This document shows positions 31,474-44,325 of a stretch of 64,000 bases of DNA, piece by piece; positions within the stretch are counted from its first letter, which is position 1; every line of letters begins with the position of its first letter. The notes beneath the pieces were generated by a model. It did not search any database. It saw only the letters and a program-made list of their open reading frames with translations, and was not told where the DNA came from. The stretch is from Peribacillus frigoritolerans (lineage in GTDB: Bacteria > Bacillota > Bacilli > Bacillales > DSM-1321), in NCBI GenBank assembly GCA_030562215.1, contig JAUPFL010000002.1, positions 806,001 to 870,000 of the forward strand, in the 5' to 3' direction. The translations under genes and the position numbers were made by a program.

Positions 31474-31502
31474 TTGAATCTTGCATTTTCTATTGATATA
31501 AT
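31474..31502 (+). promoter_or_regulatory. Sigma-A promoter of lepA
   Basis: TTGAAT (31474-31479), 17-nt spacer, perfect TATAAT (31497-31502), 41 nt before the lepA start. Confidence 0.8.
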
Positions 31503-31542
31503 AAAAAATAGTGTATTGTGTCGACTAGTGGGAGTGAACGTC

Positions 31543-33381
31543 ATGAATAGAGAAGAAAAATTAAAAAGACAATCAAAAATTCGTAACTTTTCCATCATCG
31601 CTCATATCGATCATGGTAAATCAACATTGGCGGATCGTATCATTGAAAAAACGAACGCCATGACTCAGCGTGAAATGAAGAGTCAGCTGTTGGATTCCAT
31701 GGATTTAGAGCGTGAGCGTGGAATTACGATTAAATTGAATGCGATTCAATTGAAATATAACGCGAAAGATGGAGAAGAATACATCTTCCATCTCATTGAT
31801 ACACCGGGACATGTCGATTTTACGTATGAAGTGTCACGAAGCCTTGCAGCTTGTGAAGGCGCTGTCCTTGTTGTCGATGCGGCACAGGGAATTGAGGCCC
31901 AAACGCTTGCAAATGTGTATTTAGCTTTGGACAACAACCTGGAAATCATTCCGGTCATCAATAAAATTGATTTGCCGAGTGCAGATCCGGAACGGGTGCG
32001 CGGAGAAATCGAGGAAGTGATCGGATTGGATGCTTCCGATGCAGTTTTGGCTTCGGCTAAAGCCGGAATCGGAATCGAGGAGATTTTGGAACAGGTCGTT
32101 GAATTGGTTCCAGCTCCGAAAGGTGATCCGGATGCTCCTTTCAAGGCGCTTATTTTCGATTCACTGTTTGATGCGTATCGCGGTGTAGTTGCCTATATCC
32201 GTGTTGTTGAGGGTTCGGTTAAAGTGGGCGACAAAATCAAAATGATGTCCACTGGAAAGGAATTCGATGTCACCGAATTGGGTGTCTTCAATCCTAAGAC
32301 CCAGCTTCTGGATGAACTGAACGTCGGTGATGTAGGTTTTCTTACGGCATCCATTAAAAACGTTGGTGATACGACTGTTGGTGATACGATTACAAGTGCC
32401 GTGAATAGTGCGACAGAACCCTTGCCGGGTTACAGAAAGATGAATCCGATGGTATATTGCGGTTTATACCCGATTGACGCATCGAAATTCAATGATTTAC
32501 GGGATGCATTGGAGAAACTGGAATTGAACGATTCAGCGCTGCAGTTCGAAGCGGAATCATCGCAAGCATTGGGCTTCGGTTTCCGTTGCGGATTCCTTGG
32601 ACTCCTTCATATGGAAATCATCCAGGAACGGATTGAACGTGAATTCAAAATCGATCTGATCACCACTGCACCGAGTGTTATTTATGATGTGGTGCAAACG
32701 GACGGAACGGTCCTGCAAGTGGATAACCCGTCCAATATGCCCGATGCTCAAAAGATCGAACGTGTCGAGGAGCCATACGTCAAAGCGACAATGATGGCAC
32801 CGACGGAGTTTGTCGGGGCAATCATGGAAATCTGTCAAAATAAACGCGGTAACTTCATTGATATGGAATATATCGATGAGACTCGTGTGAGCATTCATTA
32901 TGAAATTCCATTATCGGAAATCGTGTATGATTTCTTCGATCAATTGAAATCCAATACAAGAGGCTATGCTTCATTCGATTATGAGTTGATCGGCTACAAA
33001 CCGTCCAAGCTTGTGAAGATGGATATCTTACTGAATTCTGAAACTGTCGATGCTTTAAGTTTCATCGTTCATAAGGACTTTGCTTATGAACGCGGTAAAG
33101 TCATTGTTGAAAAACTGAAGAAATTGATTCCAAGGCAACAATTCGAAGTGCCGATCCAAGCGGCGATCGGGCAAAAAATCATCGCCCGTTCTTCGATTAG
33201 TGCAATGCGCAAAAACGTATTGGCTAAATGTTACGGCGGCGATATTTCCCGTAAACGTAAGTTGCTCGAAAAACAGAAAGAAGGTAAAAAGCGGATGAAA
33301 CAAGTAGGTTCCGTTGAAGTTCCGCAAGAAGCTTTCATGGCTGTTTTGAAAATGGATGATACGACACCAAAAAATAAATAA
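31543..33381 (+). CDS. lepA: Translation factor LepA (EF4)
   Basis: Ribosome-binding GTPase, proposed to act on stalled elongating ribosomes or in biogenesis. G1 AHIDHGKST (about residues 18-26), G3 DTPGH (about 83), G4 NKIDLP (about 136), and the LepA C-terminal domain with [17 protein letters not shown]. 612 aa, exactly the usual size. Start ATG 31543 with GGGAGTGA upstream and its own promoter; the open frame to 31384 runs into the terminator and is not coding. Intact. Confidence 0.97.
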   Translation: MNREEKLKRQSKIRNFSIIAHIDHGKSTLADRIIEKTNAMTQREMKSQLLDSMDLERERGITIKLNAIQLKYNAKDGEEYIFHLIDTPGHVDFTYEVSRSLAACEGAVLVVDAAQGIEAQTLANVYLALDNNLEIIPVINKIDLPSADPERVRGEIEEVIGLDASDAVLASAKAGIGIEEILEQVVELVPAPKGDPDAPFKALIFDSLFDAYRGVVAYIRVVEGSVKVGDKIKMMSTGKEFDVTELGVFNPKTQLLDELNVGDVGFLTASIKNVGDTTVGDTITSAVNSATEPLPGYRKMNPMVYCGLYPIDASKFNDLRDALEKLELNDSALQFEAESSQALGFGFRCGFLGLLHMEIIQERIEREFKIDLITTAPSVIYDVVQTDGTVLQVDNPSNMPDAQKIERVEEPYVKATMMAPTEFVGAIMEICQNKRGNFIDMEYIDETRVSIHYEIPLSEIVYDFFDQLKSNTRGYASFDYELIGYKPSKLVKMDILLNSETVDALSFIVHKDFAYERGKVIVEKLKKLIPRQQFEVPIQAAIGQKIIARSSISAMRKNVLAKCYGGDISRKRKLLEKQKEGKKRMKQVGSVEVPQEAFMAVLKMDDTTPKNK

Positions 33382-33466
33382 AATAAACGATAGTTAGAAA
33401 AAAGAGGGTAGAGGGGATCTAGCCTCTTTTTCTATCGACTCATTCGATTAAAAGGTTGTGAACACA

Positions 33467-34617
33467 ATGATCAAAAGCGCCTACCTCCATATACCATTTT
33501 GTGAACATATTTGTCACTATTGTGATTTCAATAAAGTATTTTTGCAGGGACAGCCGGTCGACGAATATTTACAGATGATGAAAAGGGAAATGGTGATGCA
33601 GCTTTCCAAATACCCGACTGCAGGTTTGGATACGGTTTTCGTCGGTGGAGGGACACCGACCTCACTGGATGAAAAGCAGCTTGCATTCTTATGTGAAGCA
33701 ATCAATGAAACCCTCCCCTTTGATCCCATGAAAGCTGAATATACATTCGAAGCCAATCCCGGGGATCTTTCAAGGGAAAAACTCGAGATCCTTTATGATT
33801 CAGGGGTCAATAGACTTAGCTTTGGGGTGCAAAGCTTCAATGATGAATTATTAAAGCGGATTGGCCGGACTCACCGGGCATCTGAAGTCTATGAAACGAT
33901 TCATTTGGCTCAAGAGGTTGGCTTTACGAATATAAGCATCGACTTGATTTATGGATTGCCGGGCCAAACGATGGAAGATTTCAAGGATACGCTGGATAAA
34001 GCGATTGCCCTTCAATTGCCGCACTATTCCAGCTACTCACTGATCGTTGAGCCGAAGACGGTTTTTTATAATCAGATGCGAAGGGGTAAATTAAACCTGC
34101 CGCCGCAGGAGCTCGAGGCTTCGATGTATGAGAGGCTGATGGAAGAGATGGAGAAGCATGGTCTGCATCAATATGAAATCAGTAATTTTGCCCGAGCTGG
34201 GTTTGAAAGCAAGCACAACCTGACATATTGGGATAATGTGGAGTATTATGGGATTGGTGCCGGTGCACATGGCTATACTGGAGGTAAAAGGGTGGCCAAT
34301 CATGGGCCTGTGAAGAAATATATCACTCCGTTGCTGGCGAACGAGCTGCCTGTGTTGGAAGAACACCCAGTTCCGCTTCATGAACGGATGGAAGAGGAGA
34401 TGTTTTTGGGTCTCCGGAAAACGGAAGGAGTTTCATTGGAAATCTTCAAGAATAAATTTTTGTAGAAATGACGGAGATTTTCAGGAAACCGCTCGAAGAA
34501 GGATCGGCAAAGGGTTTGCTTAAGGTGGAAGGCGGGTTCGTGCGCTTGACTGAGCGGGGCAAACTTCTAGGAAATGAAGTGTTCCAAACATTTTTAGGCG
34601 TGATTGATCCCGACTGA
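33467..34617 (+). CDS. hemW: Heme chaperone HemW, radical SAM (one frame break)
   Basis: HemN-like radical SAM protein; Bacillus copies are named HemN or HemW. The iron-sulfur motif CxxxCxxC is seen as CEHICHYC (about residues 13-20), followed by FVGGGTPT (about 60). The family lacks the extra cysteine of true coproporphyrinogen dehydrogenases, so heme transfer is more likely than oxidation (family knowledge). One T lost in T5 34457-34461; the restored tail runs to TGA 34615-34617, ending LGNEVFQTFLGVIDPD. About 383 aa. ATG 33467 chosen over GTG 33458 on family N-terminus (MIKSAYLHIPFCEH). Confidence 0.92.
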
Positions 34618-34661
34618 AGGAAATCAGTGTTATTTTAACGATGAATTAGCGGTTTTCATTG

Positions 34662-34690
34662 TTGACATCATAAGCTGCATTTGATAATTT
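34662..34690 (+). promoter_or_regulatory. Sigma-A promoter of the hrcA operon
   Basis: TTGACA (34662-34667), 17 nt, TAATTT (34685-34690), with CIRCE starting ten bases after the -10. Confidence 0.75.
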
Positions 34691-34699
34691 ATTAGTATA

Positions 34700-34726
34700 T
34701 TAGCACTCGATGAGACAGAGTGCTAA
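34700..34726 (+). promoter_or_regulatory. CIRCE operator
   Basis: Perfect TTAGCACTC-N9-GAGTGCTAA at the expected transcription start region; binding site of the HrcA repressor made by the next gene. Confidence 0.97.
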
Positions 34727-34741
34727 CAGAGGTGATCATAC

Positions 34742-35768
34742 ATGCTAACTGATCGTCAATTATTGATTCTACAAGTGATAATCGAGGATTTCATCCATTC
34801 TGCCCAGCCAGTCGGGTCACGAAGCTTGTCGAAGAAAGATGAAATTACGTTCAGCTCTGCCACAATTCGCAACGAAATGTCTGATCTTGAAGAAATGGGA
34901 TTTTTAGAAAAACCCATACTTCTTCCGGTAGGATCCCCTCTGAAAAAGGGTATAGATATTATGTGGATCATTTACTTTCTCCTCAAGCTCCGAAAAAGAA
35001 TGAAATGAAGATATTAAAATCCGTTTTTGTAGAACGAATTTATGAATTGGAAAAGATCGTTCAGAAGTCAGCGAAAATACTTTCGGAACTGACGAATTAT
35101 ACGGCAATTGTACTCGGGCCAAAAGTGAATGAGCATAAGCTGAAAAAAATCCAGATCATTCCTTTAAGTCCTGAAACGGCAATAGCCATCATTATTACGG
35201 ATACAGGTCATGTGGAAAATCGAATGATTTCCTTACCGCCTTCTTTTGATATAAATGAAATTGAAAAGATGGTAAACATTTTGAATTCCCGTTTGGTCGA
35301 TGTTCCGCTAGTTGATCTAAAGGATAAGATCTATAAGGAAGTGGCAGTTCTATTGAGCCGCCACATTCATAACTATGGATCGATGGTCTCGATCCTTGCG
35401 GAGACCCTGACGGACACAAAGCCCGAAAAATATTTTTCGGCGGGAAAACGAATATGTTGAGGCAGCCGGAGTTCCATGATATTGCTAAAGTAAGTACGCT
35501 TTTATCGATGATTGAGCAGGAACAGGGATTTTATGATCTAATTACTCAAAATCCATCGGGCATCCACGTCAAGATCGGCCGTGAAAATCAAAACACAGTG
35601 CTCGATGACTGCAGTTTGATTACGGCAACCTACTCAATCGGGCAGGAGCAAGTTGGCACATTGGCCATATTGGGTCCAACGAGAATGGAATATTCGAGAG
35701 TGATCAGTTTGCTTTCGTTTTTCTCGAAAGATTTAACGGCCCTGATGACAAAACTGTATCAAAAATAG
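34742..35768 (+). CDS. hrcA: Heat-inducible transcription repressor HrcA (two frame breaks)
   Basis: Represses the dnaK and groE operons by binding CIRCE; folds with the help of GroEL. N-terminal winged helix ([20 protein letters not shown], then [20 protein letters not shown]), then GAF-like dimer domain. Lost A in A5 34908-34912 (restored [20 protein letters not shown], a family signature) and in A5 35426-35430 (restored [14 protein letters not shown]). About 343 aa. ATG 34742 with AGAGGTGAT upstream. Confidence 0.94.
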
Positions 35769-35776
35769 TAGCAAAG

Positions 35777-35827
35777 GTAATATTGTTAAGGTGGCGGAGG
35801 AGTATATTCCGCGGCCTGGCATATTAC
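35777..35827 (+). other. Long hairpin between hrcA and grpE
   Basis: GTAATAT (35777-35783) pairs with ATATTAC (35821-35827), enclosing GCGGA/TCCGC (35794-35812). No T run, so it fits an mRNA processing or stability site; cleavage between hrcA and grpE is known for the B. subtilis operon. Confidence 0.55.
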
Positions 35828-35867
35828 TTTAGCATAAATTGTATTACCCTTTTAGGGAGGTGAGATT

Positions 35868-36458
35868 GTGACAGAAAATAAAAACGAAGAACAAACATTG
35901 GAAAATGAAACAATCGAGGAAAGCGCTGCAGAAGCAGTTTTCGCTGAAGAAGAAATTCCAGCGGAAGAAAACGATGGTCCGGTTGAAAAAGATGAACTTC
36001 AATTGGCTCAAGAAAAGATTGCCGAACTTGAGGCGAAAATCGAGGAAATGGATAACCGTTATCTTCGTCTGCAGGCCGATTTTGATAATTCAAGACGCCG
36101 TGCCAAGCTTGATATGGAGGCGGCTCAAAAATATAGAGTTCAAAGTATTGCTAGTGATTTAGTGGAGGCTCTTGATAATTTTGAAAGAGCTACAAAAATC
36201 GAAGCGGAAAATGAACAAACGAAATCCTTGCTATCTGGCATGGAAATGGTCTACAAAGCGATTACTGATGCATTGGCTAAAGAAGGCATCGAACCGATCA
36301 GTTCGGTTGGCGAAGAGTTCGATCCGCGTTTGCATCAAGCGGTCATGCAAGTTCAAGATGAAAACTTCGGTTCGAATATCGTCGTCGAGGAATTCCAAAA
36401 AGGATACCTTCTTAAAGACCGTGTGATTCGACCTGCAATGGTAAAAGTGAACGAATAA
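35868..36458 (+). CDS. grpE: Nucleotide exchange factor GrpE
   Basis: Exchanges ADP on DnaK. Acidic disordered N-terminus (about residues 1-45), long coiled coil ([20 protein letters not shown]), then the beta domain with [18 protein letters not shown] and [13 protein letters not shown]. 196 aa. GTG start at 35868 with GGGAGGTGA upstream. Intact. Confidence 0.96.
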   Translation: MTENKNEEQTLENETIEESAAEAVFAEEEIPAEENDGPVEKDELQLAQEKIAELEAKIEEMDNRYLRLQADFDNSRRRAKLDMEAAQKYRVQSIASDLVEALDNFERATKIEAENEQTKSLLSGMEMVYKAITDALAKEGIEPISSVGEEFDPRLHQAVMQVQDENFGSNIVVEEFQKGYLLKDRVIRPAMVKVNE

Positions 36459-36477
36459 GATTTTTACATATAAATAA

Positions 36478-38424
<1,947 letters not shown>

Positions 38425-38624
38425 TGAATGGAATCATTGTCGTGAAGTGTTGCAATCACTGATGGGGAATCGTGGGATTTTAGGGAAAAATGTGTGCAAA
38501 TTGGGCCAGGCAATGCCATTTGCAAAAATGTGTTAAAGCCGTTTGTACTTTTCTAGTTGATTATTATCTTCGTTCAGTGATAATATTACCTTTATGTGAA
38601 TCGAATCGGGAGTGGATTTTAGAT

Positions 38625-39741
38625 ATGAGTAAACGCGATTATTATGAGGTGTTAGGCCTTTCGAAAAGTGCTTCGAAGGATGAAATCAAAAAAGCGTATC
38701 GTAAGCTCTCCAAACAATATCACCCTGATATTAATAAAGCGGACGATGCTGCGGATAAATTCAAGGAAATCAAGGAAGCTTACGAAGTATTGAGTGACGA
38801 ACAGAAAAAAGCCCATTATGACCAATTCGGACATACAGATCCCAATCAGGGCTTTGGCGGTCAGGACTTTGGCGGTTTCGGCGGTTTTGAAGATATTTTC
38901 AGTAGCTTCTTTGGTGGCGGCGGACGCAGGAGAGATCCTAATGCACCGCGTCAAGGAGCGGATTTACAGTATACGATGACACTTTCGTTTGAAGAAGCTG
39001 CATTCGGAAAAAGATACTGAGATCGAAATTCCGCGTGAAGAGAATTGTGGCACTTGTAAAGGTTCGGGTGCCAAACCAGGTACAAAGGTGGAAAACTGTT
39101 CACATTGTCATGGAACCGGTCAATTAAATGTTGAACAAAACACAGCTTTCGGAAGGATTGTGAACCGGAGAGCATGTCACCATTGTCAAGGAACAGGAAA
39201 AATCATTCCTAATAAATGTTCAACATGCGGCGGCGACGGAAAAGTCCAAAAACGTAAAAAGATCCAAGTCAAGGTGCCAGCAGGAATTGATGATGGACAG
39301 CAGTTGCGCGTAACCGGCCAAGGCGAGCCAGGAATCAATGGCGGCCCGGCAGGAGACCTCTATGTAGTCTTCCATGTGCGCAGCCATGAATTCTTTGAAC
39401 GGGATGGCGATGATATTTATTGTGAAATGCCGGTTACTTTTGCCCAGGCAGCATTAGGCGATGAAATAGAAGTTCCGACGCTGCATGGAAAAGTGAAGCT
39501 GAAGATTCCTGCAGGTACACAAACGAGCACCCGTTTCCGTTTAAAAGGCAAAGGGGTTCCGAATGTCAGAGGATATGGCCAAGGAGATCAGCATGTGGTC
39601 GTATTAGTGGTCACGCCTAAGAAATTAACGGAAAAACAAAAGGACTTGCTTCGTGAGTTCAGTGAAATCAGCGGACAAGGTGTAGATGAACAAGATGATG
39701 GCTTTTTCTCAAAAGTAAAGCGTGCTTTCAAAGATAGGTGA
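38625..39741 (+). CDS. dnaJ: Chaperone DnaJ (one inserted base)
   Basis: Hsp40 partner of DnaK. J domain with HPD in YHPDINKAD (about residues 33-41), Gly/Phe region (about 75-110), four CxxCxGxG repeats ([32 protein letters not shown]; about 145-210) and the C-terminal beta domains. Unlike most breaks here, the frame change needs removal of one base, an extra A in A5 39008-39012; restored reading [20 protein letters not shown]. About 372 aa. ATG 38625 with GGGAGTGG upstream. Confidence 0.94.
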
Positions 39742-39777
39742 ATAAAAGTAAAAGAACAAATTGGGAGTTGGTAGATT

Positions 39778-40719
39778 ATGAAGTGGTCTGAATTTGCAAT
39801 CCAAACAACGAATGAAGCGGTTGAACCTGTTTCGAATATTCTTCATGAGGCAGGTGCGAGCGGTGTTGTCATTGAGGATCCTCTAGAATTAGTCAAGGAA
39901 CGTGAAAATGTTTTTGGCGAAATCTACCACTTGAACCCAGATGATTATCCGGATGAAGGTGTAGTCATTAAGGCTTATCTGCCAGTTAACAGCTTCCTTG
40001 GCGATACTATTGATGCTATTAAGGAATCAATCAATAATCTCCTTCTTTTGATATAGATCTTGGTAAAAAATGTTGTTTCAATTAGTGAAGTGAATGAAGA
40101 AGAGTGGGCGACGGCTTGGAAAAAATATTATAACCCCGTCAAGATATCCGAACGTTTTACCATCGTGCCAACGTGGGAAGACTACACTCCAGTAAGCAGT
40201 GACGAATTGATCATTGAACTTGATCCAGGCATGGCCTTCGGAACGGGAACACACCCGACGACGGTCATGTGCATCCAAGCGCTGGAACGTACTGTATCGC
40301 CTGGGGATTTAGTCGTTGATGTAGGAACTGGTTCTGGTGTTCTAAGCATTGCAGCTGCATTATTGGATGCAAAACGAATCCAATCCCTTGATTTGGATGA
40401 AGTGGCAGTACAGTCAGCCAAACAAAACGTGGAAATAAATAACGTGCAGGATAAAGTGTCCGTGTCACAAGGCAATTTATTGGATGGTGTGAATGAACAA
40501 GCGGATATCGTCGTGGCTAATATTCTTGCCGAAGTGATCATGCGTTTTACGGATGATGTAGCGAAAGTCGTTAAACCTGGCGGACATTTCATCGCTTCCG
40601 GAATCATTCAAACTAAGAAACAAGATGTGAAGGAAGCGATTATAGCATCTGGTTTCACTGTTGAGGAAACGATCTTGATGGAAGATTGGGTGGCAATAAT
40701 CGCGAAAAGAAATGCTTAA
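39778..40719 (+). CDS. prmA: Ribosomal protein L11 methyltransferase PrmA (paired frame errors)
   Basis: Trimethylates ribosomal protein L11. N-terminal substrate domain ([20 protein letters not shown]), then the methyltransferase core with [12 protein letters not shown] (about residue 145) and [18 protein letters not shown] (about 175). A T is lost in TTTT 40046-40049 and an A gained in A6 40065-40070, so frame is restored after about seven codons; corrected reading [20 protein letters not shown]. As read a TAG splits the gene at 40056. About 313 aa. Confidence 0.93.
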
Positions 40720-40726
40720 TTGGAAA

Positions 40727-40772
40727 AGTTACTCTGATTATCGGGTTTTTTGATAGTCAGAGTACCTTTTTT
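40727..40772 (+). terminator. Terminator after prmA
   Basis: ACTCTGATTATC and GATAGTCAGAGT pair across GGGTTTTTT and are followed by ACCTTTTTT. Confidence 0.85.
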
Positions 40773-40856
40773 AGCTTGAATCTTTGCACGGCTTGCATTC
40801 TGGATTCCTGACTGTTAGCCTGTGAGTTTTTTAGACTAGACGAAGTAGGTGGCAGT

Positions 40857-41608
40857 GTGCAACGGTATTTTCTTAACGAAGTAGATATCAATGGAAACAC
40901 GGTGACGATATCAGGTGATGATTTTCACCATATCGCCAGGGTGATGAGAATGGGACCAGGGGAACGGATCATCACGGTGAAAAGTAATGGCATGACAGCT
41001 ATCGCGGAAATTTCAGAAATTACTGATGATGCTGTAATAGGTACTGTAGCCGAATGGAAGAATGAAGAAAAGGAACTTCCTGTAAGGGTTGTGATTGCGA
41101 GCGGTCTGCCTAAAGGGGATAAGTTGGAATATATCGTTCAAAAGGGTACTGAACTGGGTGCCGTTGAATTTATCCCTTTTATTGCTGCTCGTTCGGTGGT
41201 AAAATGGGACCACAAAAAGGTAGGTAAGAAATTGGAGAGGCTCCAGAAGATTTCAAAAGAGGCGGCTGAGCAATCTCACCGCACGGTTATCCCTGCCATC
41301 AAGGAACCGATGACGGCAGATCAACTAGCTGGGTATGCTTCCGGTTTCGATCATAAATTAATCGCTTTTGAAGAAGAGGCAAAACGGGGGAAACTTCTGT
41401 ACTCGCTTCTGTCTTGAAAGGTATTACTGCTGGGCAATCCATCCTATTCGTTTTTGGGCCTGAAGGTGGTTTAGCAGATAAGGAAATTGATAAACTGACT
41501 GATGCCGGTTTTATGGCTTGCGGTCTTGGACCAAGAATATTAAGAACTGAAACAGCACCTTTATATGCACTTTCCGCTGTTTCTTATCATGTAGAACTTT
41601 TGAGGTGA
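40857..41608 (+). CDS. rsmE: 16S rRNA m3U1498 methyltransferase RsmE (one frame break)
   Basis: SPOUT-class methyltransferase for 16S rRNA U1498. MQRYFLNEVDINGNTVTISG and HHIARVMRM start the PUA-like part; the knot holds FVFGPEGGLADKE and GLGPRILRTETA. GTG start 40857 with AGGTGG upstream. One G lost in G5 41386-41390; restored reading EAKRGETSVLASVLKGITAG. About 250 aa. Confidence 0.93.
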
Positions 41609-41614
41609 TGAAAA

Positions 41615-42952
41615 ATGGCAACGGTCGCTTTCCATACATTAGGCTGTAAAGTGAATCATTATGAAACAGAGGCTATATGGCAATTATTCAAAACTGGGGG
41701 ATATGATCGTGTTGAGTTTGAAAATACATCAGATGTATATGTCATCAACACATGCACGGTGACAAACACTGGCGATAAGAAAAGCCGTCAGGTCATCCGT
41801 CGTGCCATTCGTAAGAATCCGAATGCCGTCATCGCGGTAACGGGATGTTACGCACAGACATCGCCGGCAGAAATCATGGCCATACCAGGTGTGGATATTG
41901 TTGTAGGAACACAAGACAGGGTTAAGCTCCTTGATTACATCGAGCAATTCAAGGTAGAGCGTGAACCAATCAATGCCGTAGGAAATATCATGAAAAACCG
42001 TGTCTATGAAGAGTTGGATGTACCTGCTTTCACAGACCGGACACGCGCTTCACTTAAGATTCAGGAAGGTTGCAATAATTTCTGCACTTTCTGCATCATC
42101 CCTTGGGCACGTGGCTTGATGCGTTCCCGCGATCCAAAAGAAGTCGTTCACCAGGCTGAACAGCTTGTCGAGGCAGGCTATAAAGAGCTAGTCCTTACCG
42201 GAATTCATACTGGCGGCTACGGGGACGATTTGAAAGACTATAATTTGGCGATGCTGCTGCGGGACTTGGAAAAAGTCGATGGGCTGAAGCGTATCCGTAT
42301 TTCATCCATTGAAGCCAGCCAAATTACAGATGAAATCATTGAAGTGCTGACGAATTCGAAAAAAGTGGTACGTCATTTGCATATACCAATCCAATCGGGT
42401 TCCGATACAGTTCTAAAACGAATGAGACGTAAATATACGATGGATTTCTTCGGTGATCGAATCGAAAAGTTGAAAATTGCACTTCCGGGACTTGCTGTTA
42501 CATCTGATGTCATCGTAGGTTTCCCAGGTGAAACCGAGGAAGAATTCATGGAGACATATAACTTTATAGAAAAATATAAATTCTCCGAACTTCATGTTTT
42601 CCCTTATTCAAAACGAACAGGGACTCCGGCTGCCCGTATGGGAGATCAAGTGGATGAAGATATCAAAAATGAACGCGTCCACCGTCTTATAACGTTGTCG
42701 GATCAGTTGGCAAAAGAGTATGCCTCCCGATTCGAGGGGGAAGTTCTGGAAGTCATTCCTGAAACGAAGTTGGAAAATGGGCTTTATGAGGGCTACACCG
42801 ATAATTACATGAAAGTCGTCTTCCCGGCTTTGGAAGAAATGGTCGGTGAAATCGTCAAAGTGAAAATTACAAAGTCTGGCTATCCATTTAGTGAAGGTCA
42901 GTTCGTGACGGTCGTGAAGGATTTTCCGTTGCAACAAGCATCCAATATCTAA
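41615..42952 (+). CDS. mtaB: tRNA t6A methylthiotransferase MtaB
   Basis: Radical SAM enzyme turning t6A37 into ms2t6A37 in ANN-decoding tRNAs. N-terminal cluster-binding domain (MATVAFHTLGCKVNHYETEA, CTVTNTGD, GCYAQ), radical SAM motif CNNFCTFC (about residues 150-157) and a C-terminal TRAM-like part. 445 aa. ATG 41615 with TGAGGTGATG upstream, 6 nt after rsmE. Intact. Confidence 0.95.
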   Translation: MATVAFHTLGCKVNHYETEAIWQLFKTGGYDRVEFENTSDVYVINTCTVTNTGDKKSRQVIRRAIRKNPNAVIAVTGCYAQTSPAEIMAIPGVDIVVGTQDRVKLLDYIEQFKVEREPINAVGNIMKNRVYEELDVPAFTDRTRASLKIQEGCNNFCTFCIIPWARGLMRSRDPKEVVHQAEQLVEAGYKELVLTGIHTGGYGDDLKDYNLAMLLRDLEKVDGLKRIRISSIEASQITDEIIEVLTNSKKVVRHLHIPIQSGSDTVLKRMRRKYTMDFFGDRIEKLKIALPGLAVTSDVIVGFPGETEEEFMETYNFIEKYKFSELHVFPYSKRTGTPAARMGDQVDEDIKNERVHRLITLSDQLAKEYASRFEGEVLEVIPETKLENGLYEGYTDNYMKVVFPALEEMVGEIVKVKITKSGYPFSEGQFVTVVKDFPLQQASNI

Positions 42953-42979
42953 GACAGCGGTTAATCGCTGTCTTTTTTT
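42952..42979 (+). terminator. mtaB terminator
   Basis: AGACAGCG-GTTAAT-CGCTGTCT followed by TTTTTT, starting at the stop codon. Confidence 0.9.
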
Positions 42980-43097
42980 GATGTGTTTTCTTCGCTCTTT
43001 CGGGTAAAGACTATATATATCGTCAAAATGAATAAACTATGGTATCATGAGAGGTACGTACAACTAGTAATAGATTGTTTTTGAGGAGGATTTATTA

Positions 43098-43769
43098 ATG
43101 TCACAAAATGTAGCAGGTTTAATTGACCACACGTTATTAAAAGCAGATGCAACCAAAGAGCAAATAAAAGTATTATGCGAAGAAGCGAGAGAGTATAACT
43201 TTGCTTCAGTATGCGTAAACCCAACTTGGGTGAAATATGCAAGTGAACTTTTGGAAGGTTCAGAAGTGAAAGTTTGTACGGTTATCGGCTTCCCTCTAGG
43301 TGCAAATACACCGGAAACCAAGGCTTTTGAAACGAAAGATGCAATCGCCAATGGCGCTCACGAAGTCGATATGGTAATCAATATCGGCGCATTGAAGGAC
43401 AAGGATGATGAATTGGTAGAGCGGGATATTCGTGCTGTGGTAGCTGCATCCACTGGTAAGGCTCTTTCAAAAGTGATCATTGAAACTTCTTTATTGACCG
43501 ATGAAGAAAAAGTCCGTGCATGTGAATTGGCCGTAAAAGCCGGTTCGGATTATGTGAAAACATCAACTGGTTTTTCGACCGGCGGAGCGACAGTTGAAGA
43601 TATCACGCTTATGAGGAAAACGGTTGGCCCGGATATCGGTGTCAAAGCTTCAGGCGGGGTCCGCAACACAAGCGATGCCCAGAAAGTGATTGAAGCTGGT
43701 GCTACAAGAATTGGAGCGAGTGCAGGTGTCTCCATCGTAAAGGGCTTAACGGCTGATTCCGATTATTGA
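43098..43769 (+). CDS. deoC: Deoxyribose-phosphate aldolase
   Basis: Class I aldolase splitting deoxyribose 5-phosphate to acetaldehyde and glyceraldehyde 3-phosphate. Starts [20 protein letters not shown]; Schiff-base Lys in [11 protein letters not shown] (about residue 154), second Lys in GVKASGG. 223 aa. ATG 43098 with GAGGAGG upstream. Single gene followed by a strong terminator. Intact. Confidence 0.96.
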   Translation: MSQNVAGLIDHTLLKADATKEQIKVLCEEAREYNFASVCVNPTWVKYASELLEGSEVKVCTVIGFPLGANTPETKAFETKDAIANGAHEVDMVINIGALKDKDDELVERDIRAVVAASTGKALSKVIIETSLLTDEEKVRACELAVKAGSDYVKTSTGFSTGGATVEDITLMRKTVGPDIGVKASGGVRNTSDAQKVIEAGATRIGASAGVSIVKGLTADSDY

Positions 43770-43803
43770 TATTGTAAGGACCTTATAATAAGTCCATGAA
43801 ATA

Positions 43804-43849
43804 AAACAGGCGGAGAAAAATGAATTATTTTTTCTCCGCCTGTTTTTTA
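43804..43849. terminator. Bidirectional terminator after deoC
   Basis: AACAGGCGGAGAAAA and TTTTTTCTCCGCCTGTT pair and are followed by TTTTA on plus; AT-rich tail also on minus. Its minus strand overlaps the 3' end of the remnant ORF below. Confidence 0.9.
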
Positions 43850-44019
43850 TTGATTCCAATATAAATCGGATTGTAATTCAACTGGTAATAGTCCATGCCT
43901 TTGTTCATTGCGCCTATTTCATTCATGAAAAAAAGAGGACCCGTATCATTTTTGGAACCCATAAATTCAAAAAATAAGTTTATTGCGGATTTAGGGGTAT
44001 CAAGCAGGAGTAAACGTGC
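43825..44019 (-). pseudogene. Possible 3' remnant of an unknown gene
   Basis: A minus-strand open stretch of 64 codons with protein-like composition but no proper start: LLLLDTPKSAINLFFEFMGS, then KNDTGPLFFMNEIGAMNKGM, then DYYQLNYNPIYIGINKKQAE-KK stop. The only ATG (43962) would give 45 aa and lacks a binding site. Family not recognised. Its stop is in the deoC terminator. Upstream an in-frame TAA cuts it at about 44022. Could be a decayed gene or a gene hit by base loss further upstream. Confidence 0.35.
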
Positions 44020-44082
44020 TTATGTTTAATCGGGTCTTATTTTCTTTATCATTAACACAATTTACGATGAGTGGTGAAATGC

Positions 44083-44205
44083 ATGGTGGAATTTTGGGTA
44101 TTTAATACTTTAATAACCGTTTTATTTCTAATGTCAGTAAGAAGGTTTGATCGTTTTGATACTAGCTGCTGTTATATTGAGTGGTTTGAGCTTATTAAAC
44201 CATAA
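44083..44205 (+). CDS. Hypothetical small hydrophobic protein
   Basis: 40-aa ORF, MVEFWVFNTLITVLFLMSVR then RFDRFDTSCCYIEWFELIKP, with one hydrophobic helix. If one T of the TTTT near 44153 is surplus, the frame gives 48 aa with a second helix (LILAAVILSGLSLLNHKTNY) ending at TGA 44228-44230. Upstream GTGGTGA is a weak binding site. Not recognised. The rest of 43850-44325 holds only the remnant above and AT-rich sequence. Confidence 0.3.
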   Translation: MVEFWVFNTLITVLFLMSVRRFDRFDTSCCYIEWFELIKP

Positions 44206-44325
44206 AACTAACTATAAAAAGATTTGCTGAAAAACCCCTCCCGTCAATCTTATCCTTTTATATCTGTTGCAGATATATATGATGTCCATTCTTCCCCAGG
44301 AGCTGCCCAGAAAGATGGACAGCCC

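Noticed and set aside
31384-31542. N-terminal extension of LepA
   Set aside because: The extra codons run through the upstream terminator and the lepA promoter; ATG 31543 has the binding site and standard length.
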